The position numbers and the translations under genes were made by a program. The notes beneath the pieces were generated by a model that had not been told where the DNA came from, searched no databases, and worked only from the letters and a program-made list of their open reading frames with translations. DNA of 64,000 nt from Bradyrhizobium sp. CB1650 (GTDB lineage: Bacteria; Pseudomonadota; Alphaproteobacteria; Rhizobiales; Xanthobacteraceae), in NCBI RefSeq assembly GCF_029761915.1, contig NZ_CP121695.1, forward strand, positions 1,240,001 to 1,304,000. The letters run 5' to 3'. Shown here in pieces: positions 49,785-58,914 of this stretch. How positions within the stretch are numbered: the stretch's first letter is position 1; every line of letters begins with the position of its first letter.

Positions 49785-49970
49785 ATGATGCCATTCGCGC
49801 AGCGGCTCACCTGCACGATTGGCGATGCATGCGAAGTGACCAGCTTGGGACGCACGAAGCTTTACGAGTTGATTGGAGCTGGGCGTATCGTCACGACAAC
49901 GATCGGACGTCGGCGACTAGTAGTGGTGCGCTCACTTCTGGCGCTGCTTGACACCAACATGTCGAACTAA
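49785..49970 (+). CDS. Small HTH (excisionase/AlpA-like) DNA-binding protein
   Basis: From ATG 49785 the 61-residue product contains TIGDACEVTSLGRTKLYELI, then AGRIVTTTIGRRRLVVVRSL. This is the winged MerR-like HTH of excisionase-family proteins, with the GRTKLYELI recognition region. It starts about 145 bp after the IS end. The upstream frame back to 49641 overlaps the IS boundary and is unlikely to be coding. A regulator of an integrative element is likely. Confidence 0.65.
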   Translation: MMPFAQRLTCTIGDACEVTSLGRTKLYELIGAGRIVTTTIGRRRLVVVRSLLALLDTNMSN

Positions 49971-50276
49971 TGGATGTGAGACTTAAGGGAGCAACCTCAC
50001 TTTGAACGCGCTTCTTTAGGCACTCACTTTTTGATGACACGACCATGCTCCCTTAGGCGGTCGAGCTCGTCCAGCGGCGGCTCCAGGGAGCCTTTTGTTT
50101 GGCGCCGTAGGCGATATAGACTGTACGCAGATGAGGTCGAAACAAGTCAGCAGGAACCTCGTCAGCCACCACAACAGCAGCGCCTTCCCAGTAAGTCTGC
50201 GTCGACACCAAGGTCGCTCCGTGAAAACACCCATCTCTCTTAGCGGGGCTTTATCCGAAAGCAGATGCGGGAGCCA

Positions 50277-50472
50277 TGGTTGGCAACAAGCGGCGCCGGC
50301 TCGTCGAGTTCAAAGACGGTCGCCGTATAAATTCGGAAAAACGGTGGCTTATGATCTGATCGCCTACCAGAGAGTCAGGGCCTACATGATGGGAGGCAAG
50401 GCCATGATCGACCTCGACAGCGTGGATGAATTTCAAGGGTCGAAACGCGTGATTGTTTGGGGCAGGTTATAG
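50277..50472 (+). pseudogene. AlpA-like small HTH protein, frameshifted
   Basis: ATG 50277 (after GCGGGAGCC) starts NKRRRLVEFKDGRR; after a one-base correction at about 50325 it continues YKFGKTVAYDLIAYQRVRAY and then MMGGKAMIDLDSVDEF. The same protein is encoded intact on the opposite strand at 55084-55293. The conserved KFGKT-AY-LIA recognition region identifies both as AlpA/excisionase-like. The surrounding 49971-50276 holds no other supported gene. Confidence 0.55.
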
Positions 50473-50548
50473 TTCCAATTATCGCCCCGATTCATGCGGA
50501 CGGTAGCGCTCGGTCAATCCGCAGTGCCGATCACCACCGATAAGAAGA

Positions 50549-51427
50549 TCACCTTGCGTCAATAGGGCCCGATTGTGCCTGCCCTGCCGATGACTGCGCT
50601 TCGGGCTGTTTCCGCATCAGCCGCCACATAAGCCGGGTTCTCTCTCTGCACTTCAGACACTCAACGTCGAGAAACTGATCGCGCTTCAGATTTTCGGCAA
50701 TGCGGGTGGGAATCGCAAGTTGCTCGCCACACTGACACGGAAAACGAATGACACGACGCACGAAGTAGAATTCGTTGTTTTCTATGCTAACGTCGAAGCT
50801 TTCATTGCAGTCGACCCCGACGCAACTCACTATCTGACCATTTCTCAGAAGCCCGGAGCGCCTCCTGTTTGCTCTAGCGCATTCGCATTCAAAGCTGACC
50901 TCTTCACCAATCCCGGTCGTAAGCAGCGTACCGATGGCGATCCGCTTAAGTTCGTCAAGAACTTCGGTTACGTGCTTTCTAATTCGTGCAGCATCGCCGT
51001 ACTCTGGAATGCCGTCATCCTTGCTCTTAGGAAGTCTTACATGAAGCGCTAGATTAGAAAGAGACTGCCAGTAGTTGCCGAGTTTTTTCGGATCGAAGCC
51101 GGCTTGAGCGCCGATTTGAACCCATTCGGTATCGGAGATCTGGTCAATGGGGATTTTGTACGTGTCGGATGGCTGCCGCGAGATGCTGATGGTCAAGTTC
51201 GATGCGGTATTTCCATCGACCTCAGCGAGGAGCGTCTTTACGACATCGCCGGGTCGGTACCGGCGCAAGTCGTGAGGTGAAATGTAATCGTGCGCGATCC
51301 TCAATCGGTCGTAGCAGATTTTTTCTATAGCGAGCCGGCACTCCAAGGCGGCATAGGTGATGCTCTGTGGTGTGTCCTCGGCTAATAGCTTCTCAATCGT
51401 TCCTACGATTTTTTTGACGTCAATCAT
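50549..51427 (-). CDS. Hypothetical protein with zinc-ribbon-like cysteines
   Basis: This 292-residue protein has an N-terminal helical part (QSITYAALECRLAIEKICYD). The C-terminal half has paired cysteines: CECA, then RFPCQCGEQLAIP and DVECLKCRERTRL, resembling zinc ribbons. It lies 20 bp downstream of the 51448-51891 gene on the same strand, so the two form an operon. No family is known; nucleic-acid binding is plausible from the cysteines. Confidence 0.55.
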   Translation of the reverse strand: MIDVKKIVGTIEKLLAEDTPQSITYAALECRLAIEKICYDRLRIAHDYISPHDLRRYRPGDVVKTLLAEVDGNTASNLTISISRQPSDTYKIPIDQISDTEWVQIGAQAGFDPKKLGNYWQSLSNLALHVRLPKSKDDGIPEYGDAARIRKHVTEVLDELKRIAIGTLLTTGIGEEVSFECECARANRRRSGLLRNGQIVSCVGVDCNESFDVSIENNEFYFVRRVIRFPCQCGEQLAIPTRIAENLKRDQFLDVECLKCRERTRLMWRLMRKQPEAQSSAGQAQSGPIDAR

Positions 51428-51447
51428 GGCGTGGTCGAGGGTATTGG

Positions 51448-51891
51448 TCAGTAAAACATTTGAACAAATTTGCCATCGACCAATGTCCCGATCTTCCAGT
51501 CGGCGTATAGAATTCGGAAAGCATCGTCCGCCAACTGCACATAAAGACCCGTCTGAAAATCAAACGTTCGAAAGTGCCCGAGTCCGCCATCGGCTACACG
51601 CATATATGAATTGCCACCAGCGGTCCTGATCACCGCGCCTAGGGCCATTTCGCCGTCAGAAAGAAATTCGAAGCTGGCAGCACGTAGAATTGCATCTGGG
51701 TAGCAAACAACGTCAGTCGGCAAGCCTCCTACCTGCAACCGGTGGGAACCCTTTTGTGGAAAAATAATTGCGGCACTGTTGCCTTCCAGGGAAACGCAAA
51801 AGCCGAAATCCTTGCTTCGTGCGTTCCTGAAGAAGGTGCCAGCCGGCACATCAGAAAACTTTCTCAGCTCTCCAGGAATCTCGATCTTCAT
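51448..51891 (-). CDS. Hypothetical beta-rich protein
   Basis: From MKIEIPGELRKFSDVPAGTF this is 147 residues. GGAGGAG lies about eight bases upstream of the ATG, a very strong ribosome binding site. The sequence is beta-rich, with repeated hydrophobic strands (FGFCVSLEGNSAAIIFP, ALGAVIRTAGGNSYMRVADG) and no cysteines beyond two. It is the first gene of a two-gene operon with the zinc-ribbon-like protein. Function is unknown. Nothing is supported between 51892 and 52202. Confidence 0.55.
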   Translation of the reverse strand: MKIEIPGELRKFSDVPAGTFFRNARSKDFGFCVSLEGNSAAIIFPQKGSHRLQVGGLPTDVVCYPDAILRAASFEFLSDGEMALGAVIRTAGGNSYMRVADGGLGHFRTFDFQTGLYVQLADDAFRILYADWKIGTLVDGKFVQMFY

Positions 51892-52202
51892 GGAATATCT
51901 CCTCCAAAGGTAAAAGGAGCATATACAACCTATAGCAGGGTTGCGCGAGAAAAAACCACCCTGGAGAGGTTTGGCAGATTTCTGAAAAATAGAACGGTCC
52001 TGCCACATCGGGGGTTCGTTCTAGATGATGCGCTGGTCGGCCCGGCAGGACTCATTCACACCAGAGGGATCGCTATCTCACCTGCGCTGATCTTCTGCAC
52101 CAGTTTGCCGCTGTGGGAAATGTTGTCGCGGCAGCCGCCTGCTGCTATCGCGGAGCTGAGTTAGACGCACGCGAAAGCGTTCTGATACAGGGAGACGACG
52201 TC

Positions 52203-52710
52203 ATGCCGAGAACGACCGGTGATCGCATCCGGTAGCTTGAAGGGGTACCTCCTGGAGGAGATCGTCGCCTCGCTCATCAGAAACGCTGGCTATAGACTTC
52301 TCACCGCACCGGAGCAGGACCCGCACGACCTTGCGCTGAAAAGCAACGGGCTTCAAGTGCGCGGGCGCGGAGGGTTTCACCAGGCCGACGTCCTCGGCGA
52401 GCTGTTATGGGCGCCCGCGTTTGGCAATCCTATTCGCCTCTTCATCGAAGCGAAATGGCGAGGTGACGGGCGAGAGAAGGTCGGGATTCCCGAGGCACGC
52501 CATGCTGTCGGTATTCTTCAAGACGTCAATCAGGTCCTGGTCACGGTTGGACCCCAAGCAGCGCCAGACGCCGGTGACGAGGATGCGGAAATGAGAGGGC
52601 GTGGGTACTGCTACTCTTACAGATACGCTCTCTGCTCCACCGCTGGCTTTTCGGCTGTGGCACAAGCGTATGCCTTAGCCCACCAGGTCGCGCTGCTTGA
52701 TCTTTCTCAT
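52203..52710 (+). pseudogene. Restriction-endonuclease-fold protein, frameshifted and 3'-truncated
   Basis: ATG 52203 follows GGGAGACGACGTC and reads MPRTTGDRI. Removing one C at about 52232 joins the main frame GSLKGYLLEEIVASLIRNAG. The nuclease core is HQADVLGELLWAP, then RLFIEAKWRG (Asp, then Glu-x-Lys), a PD-(D/E)XK domain. Coding character ends near 52710 after LAHQVALLDLS, where the sequence becomes the complement of a broken ATPase gene. About two thirds of the original protein seems to be lost. Confidence 0.55.
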
Positions 52711-53997
52711 CAGGAGTATGACTCTCCGCGTCTTTGGCTTCGGTCACGAGCGCATCGTAGTCAAATGCCGGAAAGTCGACTCGAATTTTTTCTTCGGCCT
52801 GCGCCTTCTCCTGAGGAGTCATATCTCGGCTACCGGTCGCAGACTTTACAGTTGGTATTTCTCTTGCCTTGAAGAGACTGGCTAATAGGTTGTACTCGAG
52901 CCCCATCTCGTTTCGCAGCTCGAATTCACGGCGCAGATAGATGGCCTTAATAAGTGGATCAGTCAGAAACGCGACGTTGTCTTTGCAAATTTTTGCGAAA
53001 GTCTGAATATCCTCCCGTGCGATGGGAACTTCCTTGACGATCCCAGCTCGCGAAGACAGGAAGGTTGCCGAAGGTTGAGCTCCCTGAAGATCGCGCTCGT
53101 ACTTTTGATCACATCAATCGCCGGCTCGATGTCATGAGTCAACATTAGAGTCGTCTTGTCTCGGAGGCTCGCCTTTCCGCGGAACAATTCGTGCAGGATG
53201 GCGAATTTCTTGTTCTTGTCGAAGGAAGATATTGGATCGTCGAGGATGACCAGATCCGGTTTCTCGCTAAGAACTTGGTGCATAAACAGCACGAGAGCGA
53301 AGGCATTCTTCTCGCCATAACTCAGATGACGCGATGCCATTTCGATATGACTGCCAAGGTCCTGATGAACGAGTTTCATTTTATAAGAATCTGGTTCAGC
53401 AACGATCTCCACTGCATATTTGTAGCCTGCCGACCGAAGGAAGCCGTTTATGCTGCTCTGGTTCTCATCAATCGCTTTCTTAATCTTCGCTTTATGCCGA
53501 TTGATTCTGCCCTTCAGGCTTCCCACCTTGGCAATAAGGCCATCGAGCTGCGCGTTGATCGGATCTACCGTCACCCTCGTCTCTTGAGAGTCCAGCTTGT
53601 CGATAAGGCTGAGATCTATCTTCAAGGGCGTCAATCGATCGCTGATCTCCTCAACGTCTCTGAGAGAAAAGAAGGACATGGTGCGCAACGCTTCCAGCTT
53701 TTCAATCAGTCCCTCGATGTCAGCCTTCAGGCCAGTTAGAAAGCTGTTCTCCTGGGCCGTCAGCTCAATTTTGGCCTTTGTCACCTTTTCCAGATTATCC
53801 CGGCATTTCTCACTGAAGTATTTTCCCAGTCGGTCGATCACGGCCCTCAAGGTATTCAGGTGACCCACAGCAGTTGCGTCATACTCCTTCTCGACGGCCA
53901 GAGCCGTTTCTTTTTGTCCTGCTTCCGTCAGCGTAGCCGAGCTGTCGGCAGTGATTCAATTCTTCTCTGGATGGTAGCGGCCTGCATCAGCAGAACC
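52700..53997 (-). pseudogene. SMC-like AAA ATPase remnant, truncated and frameshifted
   Basis: The C-terminal half of an ABC/SMC-type ATPase is present: signature LSYGEKNAFALVLF, Walker B DLVILDDPISSFD and H-loop TTLMLTHD. Two one-base gaps (about 53957 and about 53073) must be repaired to read from FFDGEVLLMQAATIQRRIES through the coiled coil to KAREIPTVKSATGSRDMTPQ. The Walker A half is missing: the frame hits unrelated sequence at about 53997. The 3' end runs into the nuclease fragment at about 52700. PrrC-like or retron-type ATPases share this layout, but the remnant cannot be assigned. Confidence 0.6.
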
Positions 53998-53999
53998 TC

Positions 54000-54612
54000 T
54001 CCGTCGAAGAATCTCTTCTACGCATACTGCAAATGCCGTTATTGGCGGCATCGTCCTTCCCCCGATCGGAGGCGCTTTCGGTCCGGTCGCCCGGCCTTAT
54101 ACGCATGATCGTCCGCCTCGCGGCGGCTGTCCCGGCCATTACGTCGGGCATTTGGGTACTATGACGGCTCCGTCGCCATACAGGTCCTCGAAAGGACCTG
54201 CTGCAGGCGATCCCGTAGTTGCGTGTGTGGGAAGTTGCGATGTGTTTAGGTGTCCCATTCGTCTCCTTGACCCACCGATGGTGGTCGTCCCGCGCGGACT
54301 GGTGGCGGATCGCACTGGCCGGTGCGATCTGCCCCGAGTGGCATAGCGTGTCAGCCGCGTTCGCTACGGCCAGCCCTTTGGCAACTGGAAACTGGGATTC
54401 AGGCAATACAGCTTTCACCATGCACACCTTACTCTGTGCTCTCCACCGGACTGCGGCGCCCGATTTCGAGACGTTTCCCGGCATGCTTTGGTCCCGTTCT
54501 CCTTTCGGAGTCTCAGTCGTTTCCGACACCGGTAAGCCGGGCAAGTAAGAGCCATAACCAGCAGGCTCACTCTTTCGAACACTCCCTTCTTCTTCACGCC
54601 ACAACGGCGCAC
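54000..54612 (-). ncRNA. Probable group II intron 5' segment
   Basis: On the minus strand the segment begins GTGCGCCGTTGTGGCG, matching the GTGYG 5' end of group II introns. A series of stems capped by GAAA-type loops follows: TGTCGGAAACGACTG, CTCCGAAAGGAG, CCGGGAAACGTCTCGAAATC, and AGGTCCTTTCGAGGACCT further on. Open frames across it look non-coding in both strands. The intron would need a reverse transcriptase and a domain V hairpin; neither is here, and the segment breaks off at the ATPase junction near 54000. A structured RNA of another kind is possible. Confidence 0.4.
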
Positions 54613-55083
54613 GCCGTGCGGCTTCGATCCCTCGCGCTAGAACTGCGGAGCTTCTCGCCGGGGCCACTCGGGAAAGGGTCCCGCCGTCATGCAGTATGCC
54701 GGCGTCGCTATCACTGCCCCGTTCCCGGGTGCCCTCTTAACCGGTCTCGTCGCTGCACTCGGTCCCGCGTGCCGCCTTCGCGTCGCTATGCTCACGCTCC
54801 TGCGGGTGCCATTTCTCTTAACGCGATGCGCCCCTGGCGCACGCCTGATCAGGCCTGCGGCGCGAGCGTTAATCGATTTTGAGCTTATAGGCCTTTTCAG
54901 CGCTCCCGCCGGCGCCATCTGGCCCTAGTGTCGCATCCCAAATTTGAATGGCATCGGTCAGATACGCACGGCGCGTACCATGCCCAGACAGCAGCCGCCC
55001 TACGACAATCCGAGGGCAACGCAACCTGCCATGAGAACGCCCGCGTCCACGGTGCGCTCCCGTCGCGCTGCGCAGACGGCGGT
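54613..55083. other. Intergenic stretch with no supported gene
   Basis: No convincing coding frame. A 45-bp block at about 54785-54832 (CGCGTCGCTATGCTCACGC, then GCGGGTGCCATTTC) resembles 43598-43640 (CGTCGTTATGCTCACGCGGC, then GGGTGCCATTTC), so this is dispersed accessory DNA seen twice in the window. Confidence 0.35.
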
Positions 55084-55293
55084 CTAGCTTGCCCTCGTCT
55101 CAACCCTCGGCAGCGAAGCGTGATATTCATCTACGCTGTCGAGGTCGATCATGGTCTTGCCTCCCATCTTGTAGGCTCGGATACTCTCGTCGGCGATAAG
55201 TTGATACGCTTTAGTTTTCCCGAATTTCCCATAGCGGCAACCGTCCTTGAACTCCACAAGCCGACGCCGCTTGTTGTTGTCGTTGTCAACCAT
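55084..55293 (-). CDS. AlpA-like small HTH protein
   Basis: The intact 69-residue product reads NKRRRLVEFKDGCRYGKFGK, then TKAYQLIADESIRAYKMGGK and TMIDLDSVDEYHASLPR. It is the paralogue of the broken gene at 50277-50472, in opposite orientation, and belongs to the excisionase/AlpA-like group that binds DNA and controls integrase or excision. ATG at 55293 follows GCAGGGACC. The frame is open to 55461, but that extension is not shared with the paralogue. Confidence 0.6.
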   Translation of the reverse strand: MVDNDNNKRRRLVEFKDGCRYGKFGKTKAYQLIADESIRAYKMGGKTMIDLDSVDEYHASLPRVETRAS

Positions 55294-55676
55294 GGTCCCT
55301 GCATACGCTTCTATGATCTCAGCGACGGCCATACAAACTCCGCTGACGAACTGGGCACTTCCACAATGCGGCCTGGCATCGGCTCGGGCAGGAAAGTCAC
55401 TTTCATAGTAGCCGACCAGATAGCTGTTGCCTTGTTTCGATGCCAACTGTGTGTGGTCCAATTGCGCGGATGTGTTGTTTTATATCGTCTACCATGCCGA
55501 ACAAAAGGCCTCGCTGATGCCGCTGCCAATTTGTGCGCGCTGCAGCGTAAAAATAGGACGGGTCGGAAGAGCTATTTGCAAGCTCGTAGCTTACCAATTC
55601 TCTTCAATTGGTCCATTGAGCAACTTCCGGAGTGCGATCGTCATTCGAACTCATACCCCGCGCCTCTCATCGGGAG

Positions 55677-56138
55677 ATGAGGCAGCCGTTCTCGCAGCCG
55701 CGCCGGATTCTGAACGAGCCGCGCCAGCCCTGTCGCGATGCGATGGCACGATTGCTTGACGGTCGACCCGAGCGCACCGACGGCGCGCTGACCGTCGCTA
55801 ACTTGGCGCGTGAGGCAGGTGTCAGCCGGGCTACCGCGAACCGTGTTGCCGATCTTCTCGCCGAGTTTCGTGCCGCTGAAGCCCGCCAGCGTCGATCGTC
55901 TTCCCACGCCTTGAAGCAGCGCATCTGCACCCTCGAAGCCGAACTCAGGACCGTCCGCGGCGCCGAGATGGCCGAGCTGCTCAGGCTCACTCGCACGCTT
56001 GCCCAGCACATTCAGATGCTGACGTTGCAGGTCGCCGAACGCGATGCGCAGATCATGCGCCTGCAGGATGAACTGGCCCAATCGCGTGAGGCCAACATCA
56101 TTCCGCTCCGGCGCTTACCTCGCGACGGGCGAAGCTGA
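55677..56138 (+). CDS. HTH and coiled-coil protein of an integrative element
   Basis: The HTH reads LTVANLAREAGVSRATANRV followed by ADLLAEFRAA. The C-terminal 90 residues are a coiled coil (ELLRLTRTLAQHIQMLTLQV, ERDAQIMRLQDELAQSREAN), as in KfrA-like or recombination-directionality proteins. The start is uncertain: ATG 55677 gives 153 residues and ATG 55743 also fits. It precedes ardC and probably belongs to the same mobile backbone. Function is inferred only from domain type. Confidence 0.55.
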   Translation: MRQPFSQPRRILNEPRQPCRDAMARLLDGRPERTDGALTVANLAREAGVSRATANRVADLLAEFRAAEARQRRSSSHALKQRICTLEAELRTVRGAEMAELLRLTRTLAQHIQMLTLQVAERDAQIMRLQDELAQSREANIIPLRRLPRDGRS

Positions 56139-56251
56139 GGGGCGCGCCGCATCTCTCATCGCAGCATGGTCCCGCGGCGGCCGTTCGCATGGTCACCGTC
56201 ATCTGTGCTCGCCCGTCGAGGCAGGGGCTCGGTTGTGGCAGACGCTGCCGG

Positions 56252-56299
56252 CCCGTCAACCCTGTTCCGCACCAGCGACCGAGAACAGGGTGTGACGGG
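56252..56299 (+). promoter_or_regulatory. Stem-loop leader upstream of ardC
   Basis: CCCGTCAACCCTGTTC and GAACAGGGTGTGACGGG form a long, nearly perfect inverted repeat. A second hairpin, CTCGCCCTC/GAGGGCGAG, follows before the ribosome site. Comparable leaders precede the genes at 60797 and 63729. Confidence 0.5.
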
Positions 56300-56363
56300 C
56301 CGCCCGCCGCGTCTGCCCCTGATGCCTCGCCCTCGACGGAGAGGGCGAGCACAGGAGACACCC

Positions 56364-57293
56364 ATGACCATGGATCGCAACCGCCAGACCCAAGCCAGCA
56401 AGGATATCTACGAGCGCGTCACCAACCAGATCATCGCTGCCATCGAGGCTGGCGCCGGCGAGTACCGGATGCCCTGGCACCACGACGGATCATCCATCAC
56501 GACGCCCGTCAATGTCGCCTCATGCAAGGCTTATCGCGGCGTCAACGTCATCGCGCTCTGGGCTGCTGCGCAAGAGAGCGGTTATCCCAGTGGCACCTGG
56601 GGCACGTATCGCCAATGGCACGAACTTGGTGCTCAGGTTCGCAAGGGCGAACGCGGCCAACTGGTGGTGTTCTGGAAGCAGGCCGATCGCGACCGCGATA
56701 CCGATCGTCAGGACGGCGATGGGGATCGCGAGGAACCGGCACGGTGCATGTTTGCCCGCGGCTACACAGTCTTTAATAGCGCGCAGGTCGACGGGTACAC
56801 GCCGCCCGAGATGCCGGTGCTGCAGGCAGCCGAGCGAATCGACCATGCCGAGCAATTCTGCGCCGCTCTTGGCATCGATGTTCGTCATGGCGGATCGCAG
56901 GCCTGCTACATTCCATCGAAGGACTACGTAAAGATGCCCGAGTTCGCCTGTTTCCGCGACGCGATTGCCTACTACGCCGTGCTGCTCCACGAATGTGGCC
57001 ACGCTTCCGGCGCCAAGCATCGCCTTGACCGCGATCTCTCCGGACGTTTCGGCTCGGCTGCCTACGCCATGGAGGAATGCACCGTCGAGCTGCTCAGCGC
57101 CATGATCTGCGCCGACCTCAACCTCACCGTCCAGCCGAGACCCGACCACGCCATCTATATCGATTCCTGGCTTGAGGTCCTCCGCTCGGACTCGCGCGCG
57201 ATCTTCACCGCCGCGAGCAAGGCGCAACAGATCGCCGATTGGATGCACGCCCAGCAGGTCGACGCTCATCAGCAAGATAGGGGCGCCGCATAG
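56364..57293 (+). CDS. ardC: Antirestriction protein ArdC
   Basis: This 309-residue protein has an N-terminal ssDNA-binding region (DIYERVTNQIIAAIEAGAGE, then PWHHDG...NVASCKAYRGVN) and a C-terminal zincin-like metallopeptidase motif HECGH (His209-His213). The latter is followed by GAKHRLDRDLSG and EECTVEL with the third ligand region. ArdC binds single-stranded DNA during transfer and helps incoming DNA evade restriction. The start at 56364 follows ACAGGAGACACCC. It is the first clear backbone gene of the integrative element; the frame is intact. Confidence 0.85.
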   Translation: MTMDRNRQTQASKDIYERVTNQIIAAIEAGAGEYRMPWHHDGSSITTPVNVASCKAYRGVNVIALWAAAQESGYPSGTWGTYRQWHELGAQVRKGERGQLVVFWKQADRDRDTDRQDGDGDREEPARCMFARGYTVFNSAQVDGYTPPEMPVLQAAERIDHAEQFCAALGIDVRHGGSQACYIPSKDYVKMPEFACFRDAIAYYAVLLHECGHASGAKHRLDRDLSGRFGSAAYAMEECTVELLSAMICADLNLTVQPRPDHAIYIDSWLEVLRSDSRAIFTAASKAQQIADWMHAQQVDAHQQDRGAA

Positions 57294-57300
57294 GCGCCCC
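57280..57300 (+). terminator. Hairpin overlapping the ardC stop codon
   Basis: GGGGCGCC-GCATA-GGCGCCCC is a perfect 8-bp stem containing the TAG stop of ardC. No T-run follows, so it may attenuate rather than terminate. The following 57301-57516 holds no supported gene. Confidence 0.4.
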
Positions 57301-57516
57301 AACTTCGCCGTGTCGTCGTCCCCGACCGAGGCGGGTCAGTTGACCGAACCCTCTCGGAACAGCATCGCGATCAGCGGGCATTCCGGCAGGGTGCGGTCAG
57401 CCTTTGACGCCGGCGCGCGAACATCTGGGCGAGCTCCGCCCCACTGACCATCACGTCGCCATCGCGATCTGATCCCAAGAGCGCTACAATGGTCATAGTC
57501 CGCTCGGAGGTGACAG

Positions 57517-57885
57517 GTGCGGTCGGTCTCTATCTTCCTTGTCGAAGACGAAGCTCTCGTCCGAATGATGGTAGCGGACAAGGTGGAGGAACTTGGCCAT
57601 CGGGTCGTCGCCGAAGCCGGCACTATTGGTGACGCTGGCCCATATGCCCTGATGGGCGAGTTTGACCTCGCCATTCTCGACATCAACATTGGTGGTTTTG
57701 GCGTCGATCCCATTGCTGAGACCATCGAAAGGCGAGGGCGCCCTTTTATGTTCATCACGGGCTATGGGCAGCAGCATCTTCCCTCCTTGTTCCGCAGAAG
57801 ACCAGTGCTGCAGAAGCCAGTCTCAATCGACAAATTGCGGGAAACGATCAATTCCCTCCTGACGACGGACGAAAGTGATCAGTAA
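57517..57885 (+). CDS. Single-domain response regulator
   Basis: The GTG start follows CGGAGGTGACAG. The 122 residues form only a receiver domain: acidic pair Glu10/Asp11, phosphoacceptor Asp55 in LAILDINIGG, and Lys100 in VLQKPVS. There is no output domain. Such stand-alone receivers in rhizobia act in phosphorelays or on effector kinases. No kinase gene is adjacent. Another receiver gene lies 185 bp downstream on the opposite strand. Confidence 0.75.
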   Translation: MRSVSIFLVEDEALVRMMVADKVEELGHRVVAEAGTIGDAGPYALMGEFDLAILDINIGGFGVDPIAETIERRGRPFMFITGYGQQHLPSLFRRRPVLQKPVSIDKLRETINSLLTTDESDQ

Positions 57886-58069
57886 AACGGCGTGGCGAAC
57901 TTATTCAGTCCCGCGTGGATAACGTGAGATGCACGGCCATCATTCGCCGATTCTCAAATAGACCCCCTCAGGCTGCACGAGGATTAACACCGCCGGTGTC
58001 TCTCTAAGGTGTCCTCGGTGGGGTGGACCCGGTGATGAGTAACTCAGAGACGGCAGTCACCAGTTGTGC

Positions 58070-58421
58070 CTAGGCAAATGGCTTCTGCAGAAGGACGCTG
58101 CTCGGGACACCTTCCGAAGGCCATTCGGAACCAGCGCCTGCGGTCATGTACACGACCGGCAAATCCGGGGCGATCTTCCTCGCCTTTCGAGCCGCTTCCC
58201 AGTTGTTCATGCTGCCGCTCGGGTAAATATCGATCACAAGCGCCCGGTAGTCCGCCTGCCCACTTTGAAGTAGGGTCACCGCCTCATGGGCGGATGTCGC
58301 CATTGCCGGCTGGTAACCGCCTTCCGTCAGGGCATCACGGACGAGCTCCTGGATTGTCTCGTCAACTTCCACAACGAGAATGATTGGACGTTCTCCACTC
58401 GCCTTTCCCCCTCAGCGACAC
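58070..58421 (-). pseudogene. Single-domain response regulator, probable homopolymer frameshift at the start
   Basis: The intact frame begins GTG GAA GTT GAC and lacks the first strand of the receiver. Upstream, the same frame reads GERPIILVVEVDE, the expected first strand, but no start codon is available. If GGGGG at 58405-58410 is read as four Gs, the frame joins GTG TCG CTG AGG at 58421. The phosphoacceptor is Asp in ALVIDIYPSG and the Lys is in VLLQKPF. The receiver is of the CheY/FixJ-like type with 'NNWEAARKARKIAP'. Convergent with the previous receiver gene. Confidence 0.6.
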
Positions 58422-58684
58422 ACGTCGACCCAGGACTCAATACGCGTAGCACCAGCGTCTGGTTCCCCTGGCATCGTTCACAGTCACCATTGGCGGGCGG
58501 GCCCGGGCCGTAAGGGCCTCGCGCATCGGGGTGCGCGAGGCCGGTGAACGTCTTTGGCCGAGTCAAAGCCTCCGGCCGTTCACTCCTGACAAGTTACTCT
58601 TCGATCATGATATTTTGCGGATCGTGAACGATATCGTAGAGTCTGTGAACCGTGGGAAGCAGCTGAAGGGTACAGGCGCTTAGC

Positions 58685-58894
58685 GTGATTACCTTGACCC
58701 ATCCTTTCATCAACGATCCCAAGTATTGGCACGAGCGAGCTGAGGAGCTTCGCTCCATCGCGAAACTCCTGCATGACACAGAAGCCAAACGGCAAATGCG
58801 TGCCATTGCTGCGAGCTATGATCGTCTCGCCGATCATATGCAACAGCGGTCTAAAGAGACCAAAGTGGTGAAGCGAGCGCGGCATCAACAGTAA
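58685..58894 (+). CDS. Small conserved hypothetical protein
   Basis: This 69-residue helical protein contains YWHERAEELRSIAKLLHDTE and MRAIAASYDRLADHMQQRS. The pattern of AEELR..A....D..A...M..IA..YDRLA is common in short rhizobial proteins of unknown role. The start is GTG at 58685 without a strong site. It lies 20 bp before the carbonic anhydrase gene and is probably cotranscribed with it. Confidence 0.6.
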   Translation: MITLTHPFINDPKYWHERAEELRSIAKLLHDTEAKRQMRAIAASYDRLADHMQQRSKETKVVKRARHQQ

Positions 58895-58914
58895 CCCAAG
58901 GAGCCGACCATCTC

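Noticed and set aside
53987..54667. Minus-strand frame of 226 codons as a protein
   Set aside because: The sequence is dominated by stem-loop repeats with GAAA loops and has no protein-like hydrophobic pattern. A structured RNA explains it better.
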